64,000 nucleotides of DNA, from contig CAYXVG010000026.1 in assembly GCA_964468205.1 (NCBI GenBank), positions 25,585 through 89,584 on the forward strand, read 5' to 3'. Below are positions 46,160 to 53,601 of this stretch, piece by piece. How positions within the stretch are numbered: the first letter of the stretch is position 1; each line of letters starts with the position of its first letter. Origin of the DNA: CAWELS01 sp964468205. Its GTDB lineage: Bacteria > Acidobacteriota > Terriglobia > Bryobacterales > Bryobacteraceae. Below the pieces are notes generated by a model that was not told the DNA's origin, ran no database searches, and saw only the letters and a program-made list of their open reading frames with translations. Both the position numbers and the translations under genes were made by a program.

Positions 46160-46912
46160 CTAACTCTGTGCCTGGGATGGGTTCCAGGACGGGGGATCGC
46201 TGGCGGGAAACGATTCGATGGAAGAGCGATCCACCGGATCGGAAGTCCGCTCCGGCGAGAAGGCTGCTTCTTCGGCCCGTTTCTCCATGGTCGTTTTGAA
46301 CCGGTGCAGTTCTTCGCCGATCCGCTTTGAGGGAGCATCTCCGAGTAGCTCCGCGACCGCCGCGCCGACTTTGCCCGCGGGCGGGTCAAACTTGAAGGTG
46401 ACCATCACCTGCGTACCTTTGCCGACCGGCTCAAAGCGGACCGAGCCAGCGGTCTGCAATGGCGACCCAGGCAGCGAGCGCCAGCCGATAATCTCGCCGG
46501 GCATATCCTTCACAATTTCAGCGTCCCATTCAATCGACGCACCTCCGACGAGCTTCGCGACCCAGCGCGACCTCGACTTGCTCACCTCGCGGACCGATTG
46601 CAGATGATCCATGAACTCACATAGGTTCTCGAGGTTCCGCCAAAACCGGTAGCATTCCGCCGGAGATCTGTCGACATGAACCGACTTTTTGATCATCAAG
46701 CCCCGGGCGAACAACGGCCGGCGGTCTGACTGGCTTGGCGCTGGCCGGGATATTGTTCGGTAGAGCAGCGCGCCACCTACGGCAGCAAGGACACCTGCTA
46801 AAATCGAACCCTTTCGGATTCCCGCTACCACCAGCCACGATCCTGCCACGAGCGGGGTCCACGGAAGAGCGGCTAGCGCGGCGAGGTCATTGGTCTGCTT
46901 TCTTCTGCCCAT
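46160..46912 (-). CDS. Membrane-anchored SRPBCC (polyketide cyclase/START-like) protein
   Basis: 250 residues from the ATG at 46912, preceded by AGAGGTG. Two hydrophobic helices (~12-55) are followed by an SRPBCC domain (~72-215) with IKKSVHVDRSPAECYRFWRNLENLCEFMDHLQSV, a typical COG5637-type pattern. Helix-grip folds bind hydrophobic ligands. The last residues hold SIESFPASDPPSWNP, a short tail motif I have seen at the ends of unrelated proteins. Role unknown; probably an envelope stress protein. Confidence 0.85.
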   Translation of the reverse strand: MGRRKQTNDLAALAALPWTPLVAGSWLVVAGIRKGSILAGVLAAVGGALLYRTISRPAPSQSDRRPLFARGLMIKKSVHVDRSPAECYRFWRNLENLCEFMDHLQSVREVSKSRSRWVAKLVGGASIEWDAEIVKDMPGEIIGWRSLPGSPLQTAGSVRFEPVGKGTQVMVTFKFDPPAGKVGAAVAELLGDAPSKRIGEELHRFKTTMEKRAEEAAFSPERTSDPVDRSSIESFPASDPPSWNPSQAQS

Positions 46913-47041
46913 ATACACCTCTACACTTCGTTAGGGCGACTCAGAACCGGAGCCGGCTGTTTCGCTGAATGATGGCCGGGCAGAACTCCGGTCTACTCTG
47001 CTGGCGCCCGAGGCCGCGATCTTGGCCCAAAGCCGGGAACT

Positions 47042-47707
47042 CTAATTACCGCCCTCACGGATTCTCAGTTTGTTATCCACGGCGATGGCACCCCCCTCAT
47101 AAGCGTTATCCTCGGCCGCCTGACGCTCATGCTGCGTATCAACCGCGCCGGTTAGCGTTACCGTTCCTTCGCTCACGATAACGTTTACATTCTCGGAATC
47201 AACATACGGCGACCAGAAGAGTTCGCTCTCGACGTTTCTCCGAATTTTCCAATCGCTCTCCGGTGCGGGTCGCTCTCGCGGAGGCACAAGAATATTGTTG
47301 GCGATACTTATCACGCCTTCCACAGAGGCGGCCACTTCCTCGGCGCGGTCGCGATTGTATATGTCAGCAACCGAACCATACAGGCCCACCTTGCCACTCT
47401 CACTCGTCACCGTAATTTCCTCTCCGGCTAATTCGGAATCAAAGAGAAACCTCCGCCGGATCTTCGATCGGATCATCTCGTCTGATAGTCTGGAGACGGG
47501 CCGCACCTGCAGCTCATTTTCCACATTCCACACCCCAACGACGTTCCCGGCCGTTTCTTCAGCGGCTTGTTTCGCACGAAGGTTCTCAACGGTCCCGCTT
47601 AGGGCCGCCTCGCGAATTTCCACGGTTACGGAAATGCTGGAGCCATCCACCCGCGGGTCTTGCCGCAACGCCTCATGAATCGCGCGGGTGATTGCCTGGT
47701 CCGTCAT
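47042..47707 (-). CDS. BON-domain protein, C-terminal half of a split gene
   Basis: Three BON domains: ~TDQAITRAIHEALRQD, DEMIRSKIRRRFLFD and DWKIRRNVESELFWS begin them, each with a typical GTV or GSV turn (for example GTVTLTGAVD). The frame is open from 47758, but MTDQ at 47707 is the first ATG. In the other gene half the last BON repeat breaks off at 47794-47831. Removing one copy of the 11-bp tandem duplication at 47810-47831 joins both halves in one open frame of 484 residues. So this is probably the C-terminal part of a six-BON protein. BON domains bind phospholipids or peptidoglycan in the envelope; location follows from the signal peptide on the other half. Confidence 0.75.
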   Translation of the reverse strand: MTDQAITRAIHEALRQDPRVDGSSISVTVEIREAALSGTVENLRAKQAAEETAGNVVGVWNVENELQVRPVSRLSDEMIRSKIRRRFLFDSELAGEEITVTSESGKVGLYGSVADIYNRDRAEEVAASVEGVISIANNILVPPRERPAPESDWKIRRNVESELFWSPYVDSENVNVIVSEGTVTLTGAVDTQHERQAAEDNAYEGGAIAVDNKLRIREGGN

Positions 47708-47793
47708 AAAAGCACACTCGTTCTCTCGCAGCCGGTCATCCCCCGGCCGGATTGACACTTCGAGTTGCCTCGCGTCGATCGACAGAACACCCT

Positions 47794-48507
47794 CTACATA
47801 TGCGTCGTATACCGCTCTGTTACCGCTCTGTGCTTTTCGGCGACACTCCCGACCGTCCCGTTCAAGGTGACTTGGCCGTCAACAATGTCCACGGTTATCA
47901 AACCAGCGTCCACGCGGCTATCCCACCTCAAACGCTGTTGAATCTCCGTGCGAAGCTCGTCGTCTTGTCTCACAAACGGAGGGTGTACGTAGATCCTGTT
48001 CTCTGCTGCTCGGACACCTTTGATGGAGCTGGCGATCGTTCCCGCAAGCTCCTTTTCCGCCCACGAATCCACAGTGCCCTGGAGCGTAACCGTCCCGTCT
48101 TCCGCTACCACGGCGACCTGGTACTGGTCTACCGCCGGGTCTTCACGAAGGGCGATTATAACTGCGTTCGCCAAATCCGCGTTCGGTAGTGGCTGTGGCA
48201 CCACGCGAATTCGATTCACGACCCCGCGCACGCCCTTTACCCGCCGAGCCCGGCTGCAGGCGCGTTTCCGGCTAAGCGGATTGTCCACCGTACCGGTAAG
48301 CGTAATGATGCCGTTGGCGACGCTGACATCGACTCGGGGAGCCTCAACGCCTTTATCTAAGCGAAGCCCCGCTTTCACGGCCCCGACGATCTGCTCTGGC
48401 GTTATTGAAGGGCTCTCTGTACTGCTACCGCCAGGAGCCGCGAGTAAATGCGCGAAAGCCATCGCAAGCCCGATGTGGAGTGGGCAGATATTCAGTCCAG
48501 TCCTCAC
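47794..48507 (-). CDS. Secreted BON-domain protein, N-terminal half of a split gene
   Basis: 237 residues. Probable signal peptide (1-28, LAMAFAHLLAAPGG). Two complete BON domains (~40-105, ~108-175) and a third, starting ELRTEIQQRLRWDSR, that ends abruptly in RYTTHM after the frame shift at the 11-bp duplication. In the other frame the third domain runs on normally with VEGVLSIDARQLEVSI. Its ATG overlaps the stop of the upstream FAD reductase gene by 4 bp. Whether the half is stable or translated onward by frame change is unknown. BON proteins such as OsmY respond to envelope and osmotic stress. Confidence 0.75.
   Translation of the reverse strand: MRTGLNICPLHIGLAMAFAHLLAAPGGSSTESPSITPEQIVGAVKAGLRLDKGVEAPRVDVSVANGIITLTGTVDNPLSRKRACSRARRVKGVRGVVNRIRVVPQPLPNADLANAVIIALREDPAVDQYQVAVVAEDGTVTLQGTVDSWAEKELAGTIASSIKGVRAAENRIYVHPPFVRQDDELRTEIQQRLRWDSRVDAGLITVDIVDGQVTLNGTVGSVAEKHRAVTERYTTHM
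47810..47831. repeat. 11-bp perfect tandem duplication causing a frameshift
   Basis: TACCGCTCTGT occurs twice without spacing at 47810-47820 and 47821-47831. Eleven is not a multiple of three. Deleting one copy joins the upstream and downstream BON reading frames (749 - 11 = 738 = 3 x 246) with no stop between them. Confidence 0.95.
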
Positions 48508-49259
48508 TCCCCCTCCGGCTCTCCGGTTGGGTTCTTCTCGTATCCGGCAAACTGTTCGATGTGAATCTGGTTCGCGGGCGCGCCGCTCTTCTGGACAAGG
48601 GATTTCATTGCGTCCGCCATTGCTGGAGGACCCGCGATGTAGAATTCAAAGGAGTCCGGCCGCGGCGCAGCCTGTTTAAGAAGATCAGTGTCGATGCGAC
48701 CCGTCTCGCCGGACCACGCGAGCTCGGCGAAGTCGGGCTCGGTGATGGTAGCGATCATCTGGAAACGCTCCTGCTGCTCCTCCATCTGCCGCAATTCTTG
48801 AAGAAACGGCGCGTCCTGAGGCCGGCGATTGGAATAGAGAAGAACGACCGGTACCGGGATATCATCCTCCGCCAAATCGTTCAGCATGCTAAGAAATGGC
48901 GTGATGCCGATTCCGCCAGCGATGAGGACGGGCGGGCGGTCCGCCGACAACTGGAGTTGAAATTCGCCTGATGGCTCTGTAACCTCTAACGTTGCTTCCG
49001 TCTCAAGAGAGTCGAGTCTCTTTTTGAATGCGCTGCCGCGCATCCGGGTGGCGAAACTGAGGTTCTCCTCGGTTGGTGCACTGGCGATGGTAAACGTATG
49101 AGTGAAATCTTTGGCACTGCTTTTGCGACCCGATTCGTTAGGGAGCCGAACCGCAAAATACTGTCCGGCAGTAAATGTGTAACCTTCCGGCTTCTCCAGA
49201 ATGATGTGCGCTGTCGACGTCGCAATCCATCGCTTTTCGAGTAGCTTCACCTTCTTCAT
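48504..49259 (-). CDS. FAD/NAD(P)-binding oxidoreductase (ferredoxin-NADP reductase-like)
   Basis: 251 residues from the ATG at 49259, with GGAGAG upstream. An FAD-binding beta barrel (~15-100, with GQYFAVRLPN and HTFTIASAPTE) leads to an NAD(P) domain with LIAGGIGITPFLSML, LLYSNRRPQDAPF and a C-terminal FYIAGPPAMADAM motif. There is no iron-sulfur domain. The partner electron acceptor is not in view. It is translationally coupled to the BON gene (4-bp overlap), which suggests envelope or respiratory redox work. Divergent from the PRC-barrel gene. Confidence 0.9.
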   Translation of the reverse strand: MKKVKLLEKRWIATSTAHIILEKPEGYTFTAGQYFAVRLPNESGRKSSAKDFTHTFTIASAPTEENLSFATRMRGSAFKKRLDSLETEATLEVTEPSGEFQLQLSADRPPVLIAGGIGITPFLSMLNDLAEDDIPVPVVLLYSNRRPQDAPFLQELRQMEEQQERFQMIATITEPDFAELAWSGETGRIDTDLLKQAAPRPDSFEFYIAGPPAMADAMKSLVQKSGAPANQIHIEQFAGYEKNPTGEPEGE

Positions 49260-49399
49260 TGCAGATCTCTCCATGTCGTTCCGTATACAAGATGACACCG
49301 CTTCCAAGGCCGGCGTTACGGGATGAAATTCGAAAACGAACCGATCCCGAAACGCCCGGTACAGATCAGGGTCACCAAGGGGAAAGGAGTTCTGTGACG

Positions 49400-50140
49400 A
49401 TGCTACGCAGCGTAGACAGCCTTATTGGATACAAGTTGCTCGCAACCGACGGAGATCTGGGAAAGGTGAAGGATCTTTACTTCGATGACCAGGCCTGGGC
49501 GGTGCGGTACATCATAGCGGACACAGGTGGCTGGCTGGCTGGCCGGCGTGTCTTGATATCTCCGGTGGACGTTGGCGAGCCTGACTGGTCAGCGAATGTT
49601 CTGCCGGTCGGAATGTCCAAGAAGCAAGTGGAAGAAAGTCCGCCGGCAAGCGAAGAGCAGCCGGTATCGCGGCAATACGAAGAAGAGCTGAGCGCTTATT
49701 ACGGCTGGCCGCTCTATTGGACGCCGTCGCCGGCCGGAGTGCCTGCGCAGGCAGGGGTCCCCGCCATGGAGCGCGCTGTGGAGAAAGCGGGCGAAAAAGA
49801 ACAAAACGATCCGCACCTTCGCAGTGCCCGCGAGGTGACCGGCTACTACATTGAAGCGCTTGATGGCGAGGTCGGACATGTTAAGGATTTGATCGTCGAA
49901 ACCGGTCCGTGGATGCTTCGCTATCTCGTGGCCGACACGAGAAACTGGCTACCAGGGCGCAAGGTGCTCATTGCCCGAAATTGGATCGATTCCATTAGCT
50001 GGAAAGGCAAGAAAGTAACCGTGGATCTGACCCAGGAAGAGATCAAGGGGAGCCCAGAGTACGATCCAGCGCAACCGGTAAACCGGCAATACGAAACACG
50101 TCTCTATGACTACTACGGACGTCCTGCTTATTGGTCATAA
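49400..50140 (+). CDS. Double PRC-barrel domain protein
   Basis: 246 residues from the ATG at 49400, after GGAAAGGAG; the in-frame GTG at 49394 is closer to that site but less likely. Two PRC barrels: LIGYKLLATDGDLGKVKDLYFDDQAWAVRYIIADT and a second from VTGYYIEALDGEVGHVKDLIVE. Each is followed by a WL[AP]GRRVLI-like strand and a short Pro/Glu-rich link ending in a YYGWPLYW or YYGRPAYW tag. PRC domains act in RNA processing or photosynthetic complexes; here the role is unknown. A clear paralogue is at 58306-59040. Confidence 0.88.
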   Translation: MLRSVDSLIGYKLLATDGDLGKVKDLYFDDQAWAVRYIIADTGGWLAGRRVLISPVDVGEPDWSANVLPVGMSKKQVEESPPASEEQPVSRQYEEELSAYYGWPLYWTPSPAGVPAQAGVPAMERAVEKAGEKEQNDPHLRSAREVTGYYIEALDGEVGHVKDLIVETGPWMLRYLVADTRNWLPGRKVLIARNWIDSISWKGKKVTVDLTQEEIKGSPEYDPAQPVNRQYETRLYDYYGRPAYWS

Positions 50141-50706
50141 CCTGACATCCCGTTGCGGCTGGCGGGCTCCTTTCCCAGACCGCGCACCAACCCACATGCT
50201 CGCCTCTCGCCGCCGGCTCGCACCTCTGAGATCACCAGCGCACTTCCGCCCCCCTCGAGAAGCGAGTTACTGCCGGTACCCAGCGTAACCACGGGCGCTA
50301 TTGCGCTGGCTCGGCCCTCCCCATTGTCCCCCACGGTCAAGCGGCCCACCGAACGACTTAGCGCTGGAGACATGTTCTCGAGCATGCCGGTGGCCGCCCC
50401 CTCTGGATAAGGGTTTCCAACGGTCATGAAGTCGGGAGGGTCACAGGCAGGCGTGTCATAAAACAAGTAGCGATATTCGCCGGCCTTGAGGTCCTCGATG
50501 TCGACTGTCACGCGAACTCCCGCCGGCGTCTCTTCGAGAATCGCAGAGCCTACCACGGAGCCGCCGGTCCCGATTAGGACAGTCTCCACCGGTTGCATAC
50601 CGGCTTCAGGTGGCGCGCTGCACGAGAGCGCGGAGGACAGAATGAGGGGCAATCCGAGGAATGAGAGACGGCCAGTTCTCCGGCGCCGCACCATAAAAGG
50701 TGTCAT
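50128..50706 (-). CDS. SodC-fold protein without metal ligands
   Basis: 192 residues from the ATG at 50706; one at 50694 is also possible. Signal or lipoprotein leader (ALSC near 26-29). The core aligns with the SodC at 41851-42411: GSAILEETPAGVRVTVDI, ACDPPDF (Cys88 = SodC Cys79) and RRACGLV (Cys171 = Cys168). But copper-site H72 and H74 are L81 and Y83, H148 is S160, and the bridging and zinc-site histidines (GGH, QKHGF, PHLGDM) have no counterpart. So it keeps the disulfide and fold but cannot bind Cu or Zn in the known way. A structural or peptide-binding role is possible. It overlaps the convergent PRC gene by 13 bp. Confidence 0.7.
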   Translation of the reverse strand: MTPFMVRRRRTGRLSFLGLPLILSSALSCSAPPEAGMQPVETVLIGTGGSVVGSAILEETPAGVRVTVDIEDLKAGEYRYLFYDTPACDPPDFMTVGNPYPEGAATGMLENMSPALSRSVGRLTVGDNGEGRASAIAPVVTLGTGSNSLLEGGGSALVISEVRAGGERRACGLVRGLGKEPASRNGMSGYDQ

Positions 50707-50844
50707 ACCGGTGGGACTAGCCCTGGCGGGAAATGTTTCTCGGAGTCGCCGCGGGAAAACTGGCAAAGCGGATATCCGTCACCATGCACACGGAAACTTT
50801 CCTCGATCTCGAAGGATCACCCAGGAAAGGAGAGCAAGACACCT

Positions 50845-51051
50845 ATGCATGAATCAGAGAAACTTGAAAAACAAGCGGGACCGAACCAGATGACCGGCGA
50901 ACAGTTAGCGGAACTGGGAGTTCAGATCTTGAACAAGTTCGACCTCCAGTTGCAGTGCATGAGTTGCGGTACGACATGGTCACCGCAGCTCATCGCGGAT
51001 TCCCGATTGCCCGAAGGCTACTGGCGTTGCCCGAACCGCTGTAACTGGTAG
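50845..51051 (+). CDS. Small zinc-ribbon protein
   Basis: 68 residues, after AGGAAAGGAG. The C-terminal half has the pattern C-M-S-C-G ... Y-W-R-C-P-N-R-C-N-W, two Cys pairs that fit a zinc ribbon. The N-terminal half is charged and helical (LEKQAGPNQMTGEQLAELGVQ). It may be a nucleic-acid or protein-binding adaptor; function not recognised. No signal peptide, so cytoplasmic. Confidence 0.65.
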   Translation: MHESEKLEKQAGPNQMTGEQLAELGVQILNKFDLQLQCMSCGTTWSPQLIADSRLPEGYWRCPNRCNW

Positions 51052-51102
51052 CGTCATGGGACACCGGCGGGCCTGTACGGAACGGGGGTCGTTCAGCCTC
51101 AA

Positions 51103-52083
51103 CTATTTCGCCAAGACGGTCGCCAAACGCAAGAGTGTGCTGTCGACGTCCTTCTTACTCCCCGCAACCTCTTCCAGTGGAGTGGTGGTGGGCTCCTCTC
51201 GCCCCGACAAACCAACGAGAACTCCATGTTCTCCGCGGGCGAGGCTGTCCGTGGCCGCGGCGCCAAGACGGGTCCCCAGCATCCGATCGAAGTAGGTCGG
51301 TTTACCTCCCCGTTGCACGTGGCCCAAAACGGTGGTCCGAATTCTGAAGCCGAGGTCCTTCCCCTCTTTCCGGAAGTACTGCACCAGCTTCTCCGCATTG
51401 TACTTGGCGCCTTCGGCAACTACTATCAATGCATGCGGTTTGCCTCGCTCATAGGCGGAGCGGATCACCTCTGCAACGGAGTCGGCATCGATGTCCAGTT
51501 CTGGCACCAGCACCGCTTCGGCGCCACCGCTGATTCCGGCCATCAACGCGAGGTGGCCGGTGTCGCGGCCCATCACCTCAACAACCATCGCGCGGTGGTG
51601 CGAGGAGGCAGTCGCCCTGAGGCGATCGATCGATTCCAGAGCGACGTTAAGAGCAGTATCGAATCCGATCGTGACATGCGAACCGAACAAATCATTGTCA
51701 ATCGTTGACGCCACGCCCACTACAGGGAAGCCTAATCGAGAGACGGCGTATGCGCCGGCTTGAGATCCGTTCCCCCCTATCACCACCAGAGCATCGACCT
51801 GCTGATTGTTCAGCTTTGCCAGAGCGGATCGCTGCACTTCGTCCTCGCGGAACTCCGGATGGCGGGCGCTGCCCAATATTGTACCTGCGCGGCCAATGAT
51901 CCCCCCGACATCGCGGCGCTCCAATTGTTGAAACGAACCCTGGACCAAACCGCGGTAGCCGCTGGTCACGCCGAGCGTCTCCCAGCCTCTTTCCCTCCCG
52001 GTGCGCACCACTGCCCGAATGGCGCCGTTCATCCCGGGAGCGTCGCCGCCGCTTGTAAGTACGGCAATCCGCCTGATTTTCAT
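51103..52083 (-). CDS. pfkA: 6-phosphofructokinase
   Basis: 326 residues from the ATG at 52083, directly after GGAGGTGGC; an upstream in-frame ATG would place that site inside the gene. Motifs: LTSGGDAPGMNGAIRA, VVIGGNGSQAGA, GVASTIDNDLFGS (catalytic TIDND), MGRDTGHLALMAG, VPELDID and HVQRGGKPTYFDR. The Gly of GGNGS where PPi-dependent enzymes have Asp points to ATP as donor, but the usual Asp before it (GGDGS) is Asn here. It catalyses the committing glycolytic step and would use glucose-6-phosphate made by the GH65/PgmB route. Confidence 0.93.
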   Translation of the reverse strand: MKIRRIAVLTSGGDAPGMNGAIRAVVRTGRERGWETLGVTSGYRGLVQGSFQQLERRDVGGIIGRAGTILGSARHPEFREDEVQRSALAKLNNQQVDALVVIGGNGSQAGAYAVSRLGFPVVGVASTIDNDLFGSHVTIGFDTALNVALESIDRLRATASSHHRAMVVEVMGRDTGHLALMAGISGGAEAVLVPELDIDADSVAEVIRSAYERGKPHALIVVAEGAKYNAEKLVQYFRKEGKDLGFRIRTTVLGHVQRGGKPTYFDRMLGTRLGAAATDSLARGEHGVLVGLSGREEPTTTPLEEVAGSKKDVDSTLLRLATVLAK

Positions 52084-52258
52084 GCCACCTCCGCTCATAA
52101 GCCAGACCTGAGAACATCGTCTTCCGTTACGCGTCTGGCCCCTTTTTCGAGTGTCCGTCGGCTACTCCCGCCAGGAGCCAGGAAGACCGCTCCGAGCAAG
52201 AGTTGAAACAAACCCAAACGTAGGCGATCTTCTAACCAAAGGGAGATTTGAACCGTTG

Positions 52259-52657
52259 ATGTGGATTGTCGATGTGGGCTTTGCGCTTGGGATCGCAGTC
52301 CTATTGGCTCTCCTTGTACGGTCCATCACCGGTCGGCATAAGGAGCCCGAGGAACCCGCTTGGCCAGGTCTCGCGTTTCTGGTCGTAATCCTATTCTTCG
52401 TGACTTGGGCTGGTGGAATTTGGCTTCAGCCCCTCGGACCTATTCTTTGGCACATCTACTGGATACCGTTCGTAGCCGTCGGCATCGTTGCTGCGCTTTT
52501 GCTGATAGCGACAACGCCGAGACGGCGCCCGCGAACCCGTCGGGAAGCGCTCCAAGTTCGAGAACAAGAACGAGTATTGGTGACGGCATTCGGCGTATTC
52601 TTTTGGATCCTGGTGTCGATACTGCTGATCGCCGTGGCGGTTCACTATCTCTTTTGA
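52259..52657 (+). CDS. Small membrane protein
   Basis: 132 residues from the ATG at 52259; the frame opens at 52151, and GGGAG lies about 12 nt before the ATG. Four hydrophobic helices (~5-20, ~36-55, ~63-84, ~108-130), with a basic stretch TPRRRPRTRREA between the third and fourth. No family recognised. It resembles inner-membrane helpers found near stress proteins. Function unknown. Confidence 0.65.
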   Translation: MWIVDVGFALGIAVLLALLVRSITGRHKEPEEPAWPGLAFLVVILFFVTWAGGIWLQPLGPILWHIYWIPFVAVGIVAALLLIATTPRRRPRTRREALQVREQERVLVTAFGVFFWILVSILLIAVAVHYLF

Positions 52658-52781
52658 AGAGTGCTGCCACGCGTTCAATTAAGGATTCGGAAGCGACCTG
52701 GTCGAAATCGCACCCGATGACTTGCAGATCAAAAGATGCGATTATGCAGATTAGGAGTGTGTTGCAGAAGTCAGGGCAACG

Positions 52782-53171
52782 ATGCGCGTTAAGGAAGTCA
52801 TGAATTCTGAAGTGCCGGTTGTGGGACCGGCAACCTCACTACTGGAGGCCTCCAGGCAATTCGATACCGCTGGGGCCGAGCGCCTTTTCGTGGTTGATCG
52901 CAAGCGGCCGATTGGGGTTTTGACCAAGCAGCGCCTTCAAGACTTGCGCGAATCCCGGCCGTTCGACTTCGCGAAGACGGAGGTCGCTGAGGTGATGCAG
53001 AGCAAGATTGTCGGGTGCTACGAGGAGACGGATGTTGAAGATGCGGCCAGAGTGATGCGCGCTGAACATTTGAAAGAACTGCCTGTCGTGAATCGCTACA
53101 GCAGTTTGGTGGGGCGTGTATCCCTTTCAGATCTGCCACCACAAGCCGCCGGCAGAGCCAGACCGGCCTGA
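52782..53171 (+). CDS. CBS domain pair protein
   Basis: 129 residues. Two CBS motifs, VKEVMNSEVPVVGPATSLLEASRQFD and VAEVMQSKIVGCYEETDVEDAARVMR, each followed by a GV/GR strand (FVVDRKRPIGVLT, PVVNRYSSLVGRVSL). Such pairs bind adenosine nucleotides and act as energy sensors or partners of other proteins. The C-terminus is proline/arginine-rich. Convergent with another CBS gene, 12 bp apart. The partner is unknown. Confidence 0.88.
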   Translation: MRVKEVMNSEVPVVGPATSLLEASRQFDTAGAERLFVVDRKRPIGVLTKQRLQDLRESRPFDFAKTEVAEVMQSKIVGCYEETDVEDAARVMRAEHLKELPVVNRYSSLVGRVSLSDLPPQAAGRARPA

Positions 53172-53182
53172 GGCCCTGCGCT

Positions 53183-53551
53183 CTAGTGGATATTGTGGGT
53201 TCGGGGTTGGGCGGACAAGAAACCGATGAGACGGTTGTGGGCATCGAACACAGGCATGTGCCGGATCCGCATCAACATCATAATTTGAACAGCCTCCACG
53301 AGTTCCACATCCTCATAACAGCCGGTCAGTTCCGCGGAGACCGCCACCTCCACCGGCGTGGTCTCCGGGTTCGAGACCTCGGCTGCTGTGGCGAGTTCAC
53401 GGTCCGTCACGACGCCTGCGGGGCAGCCGTCCTCCGAGACGACGGCCAGAACGCGAACGTCATTCCGGTCCATTTGGCGAGCCGCCTCAAGAAGGTTGGC
53501 GTTCGCCTTAATGGAAATCACGCCGGTGTTGATGGCATCCCGTACTTTCAT
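53183..53551 (-). CDS. CBS domain pair protein
   Basis: 122 residues from the ATG at 53551 after AAGGAG; a GTG-less longer frame opens at 53605. First CBS: VRDAINTGVISIKANANLLEAARQM; second: VAVSAELTGCYEDVELVEAVQIMM, then MPVFDAHNRLIGFLS. Nucleotide-binding sensor pair. It is the last gene of a minus-strand CBS-protease-CBS series; the preceding site-2-protease gene ends 51 bp upstream, so co-transcription is likely. Confidence 0.88.
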   Translation of the reverse strand: MKVRDAINTGVISIKANANLLEAARQMDRNDVRVLAVVSEDGCPAGVVTDRELATAAEVSNPETTPVEVAVSAELTGCYEDVELVEAVQIMMLMRIRHMPVFDAHNRLIGFLSAQPRTHNIH

Positions 53552-53601
53552 GCTTCTTTCTCCTTGTGAGTTCCCCCTGGTGAAATTGTTTCGGTACCAT
53601 T

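Noticed and set aside
47758..47840. Programmed ribosomal frameshift in the BON gene
   Set aside because: There is no slippery heptamer; a perfect 11-bp tandem duplication explains the frame change more simply.
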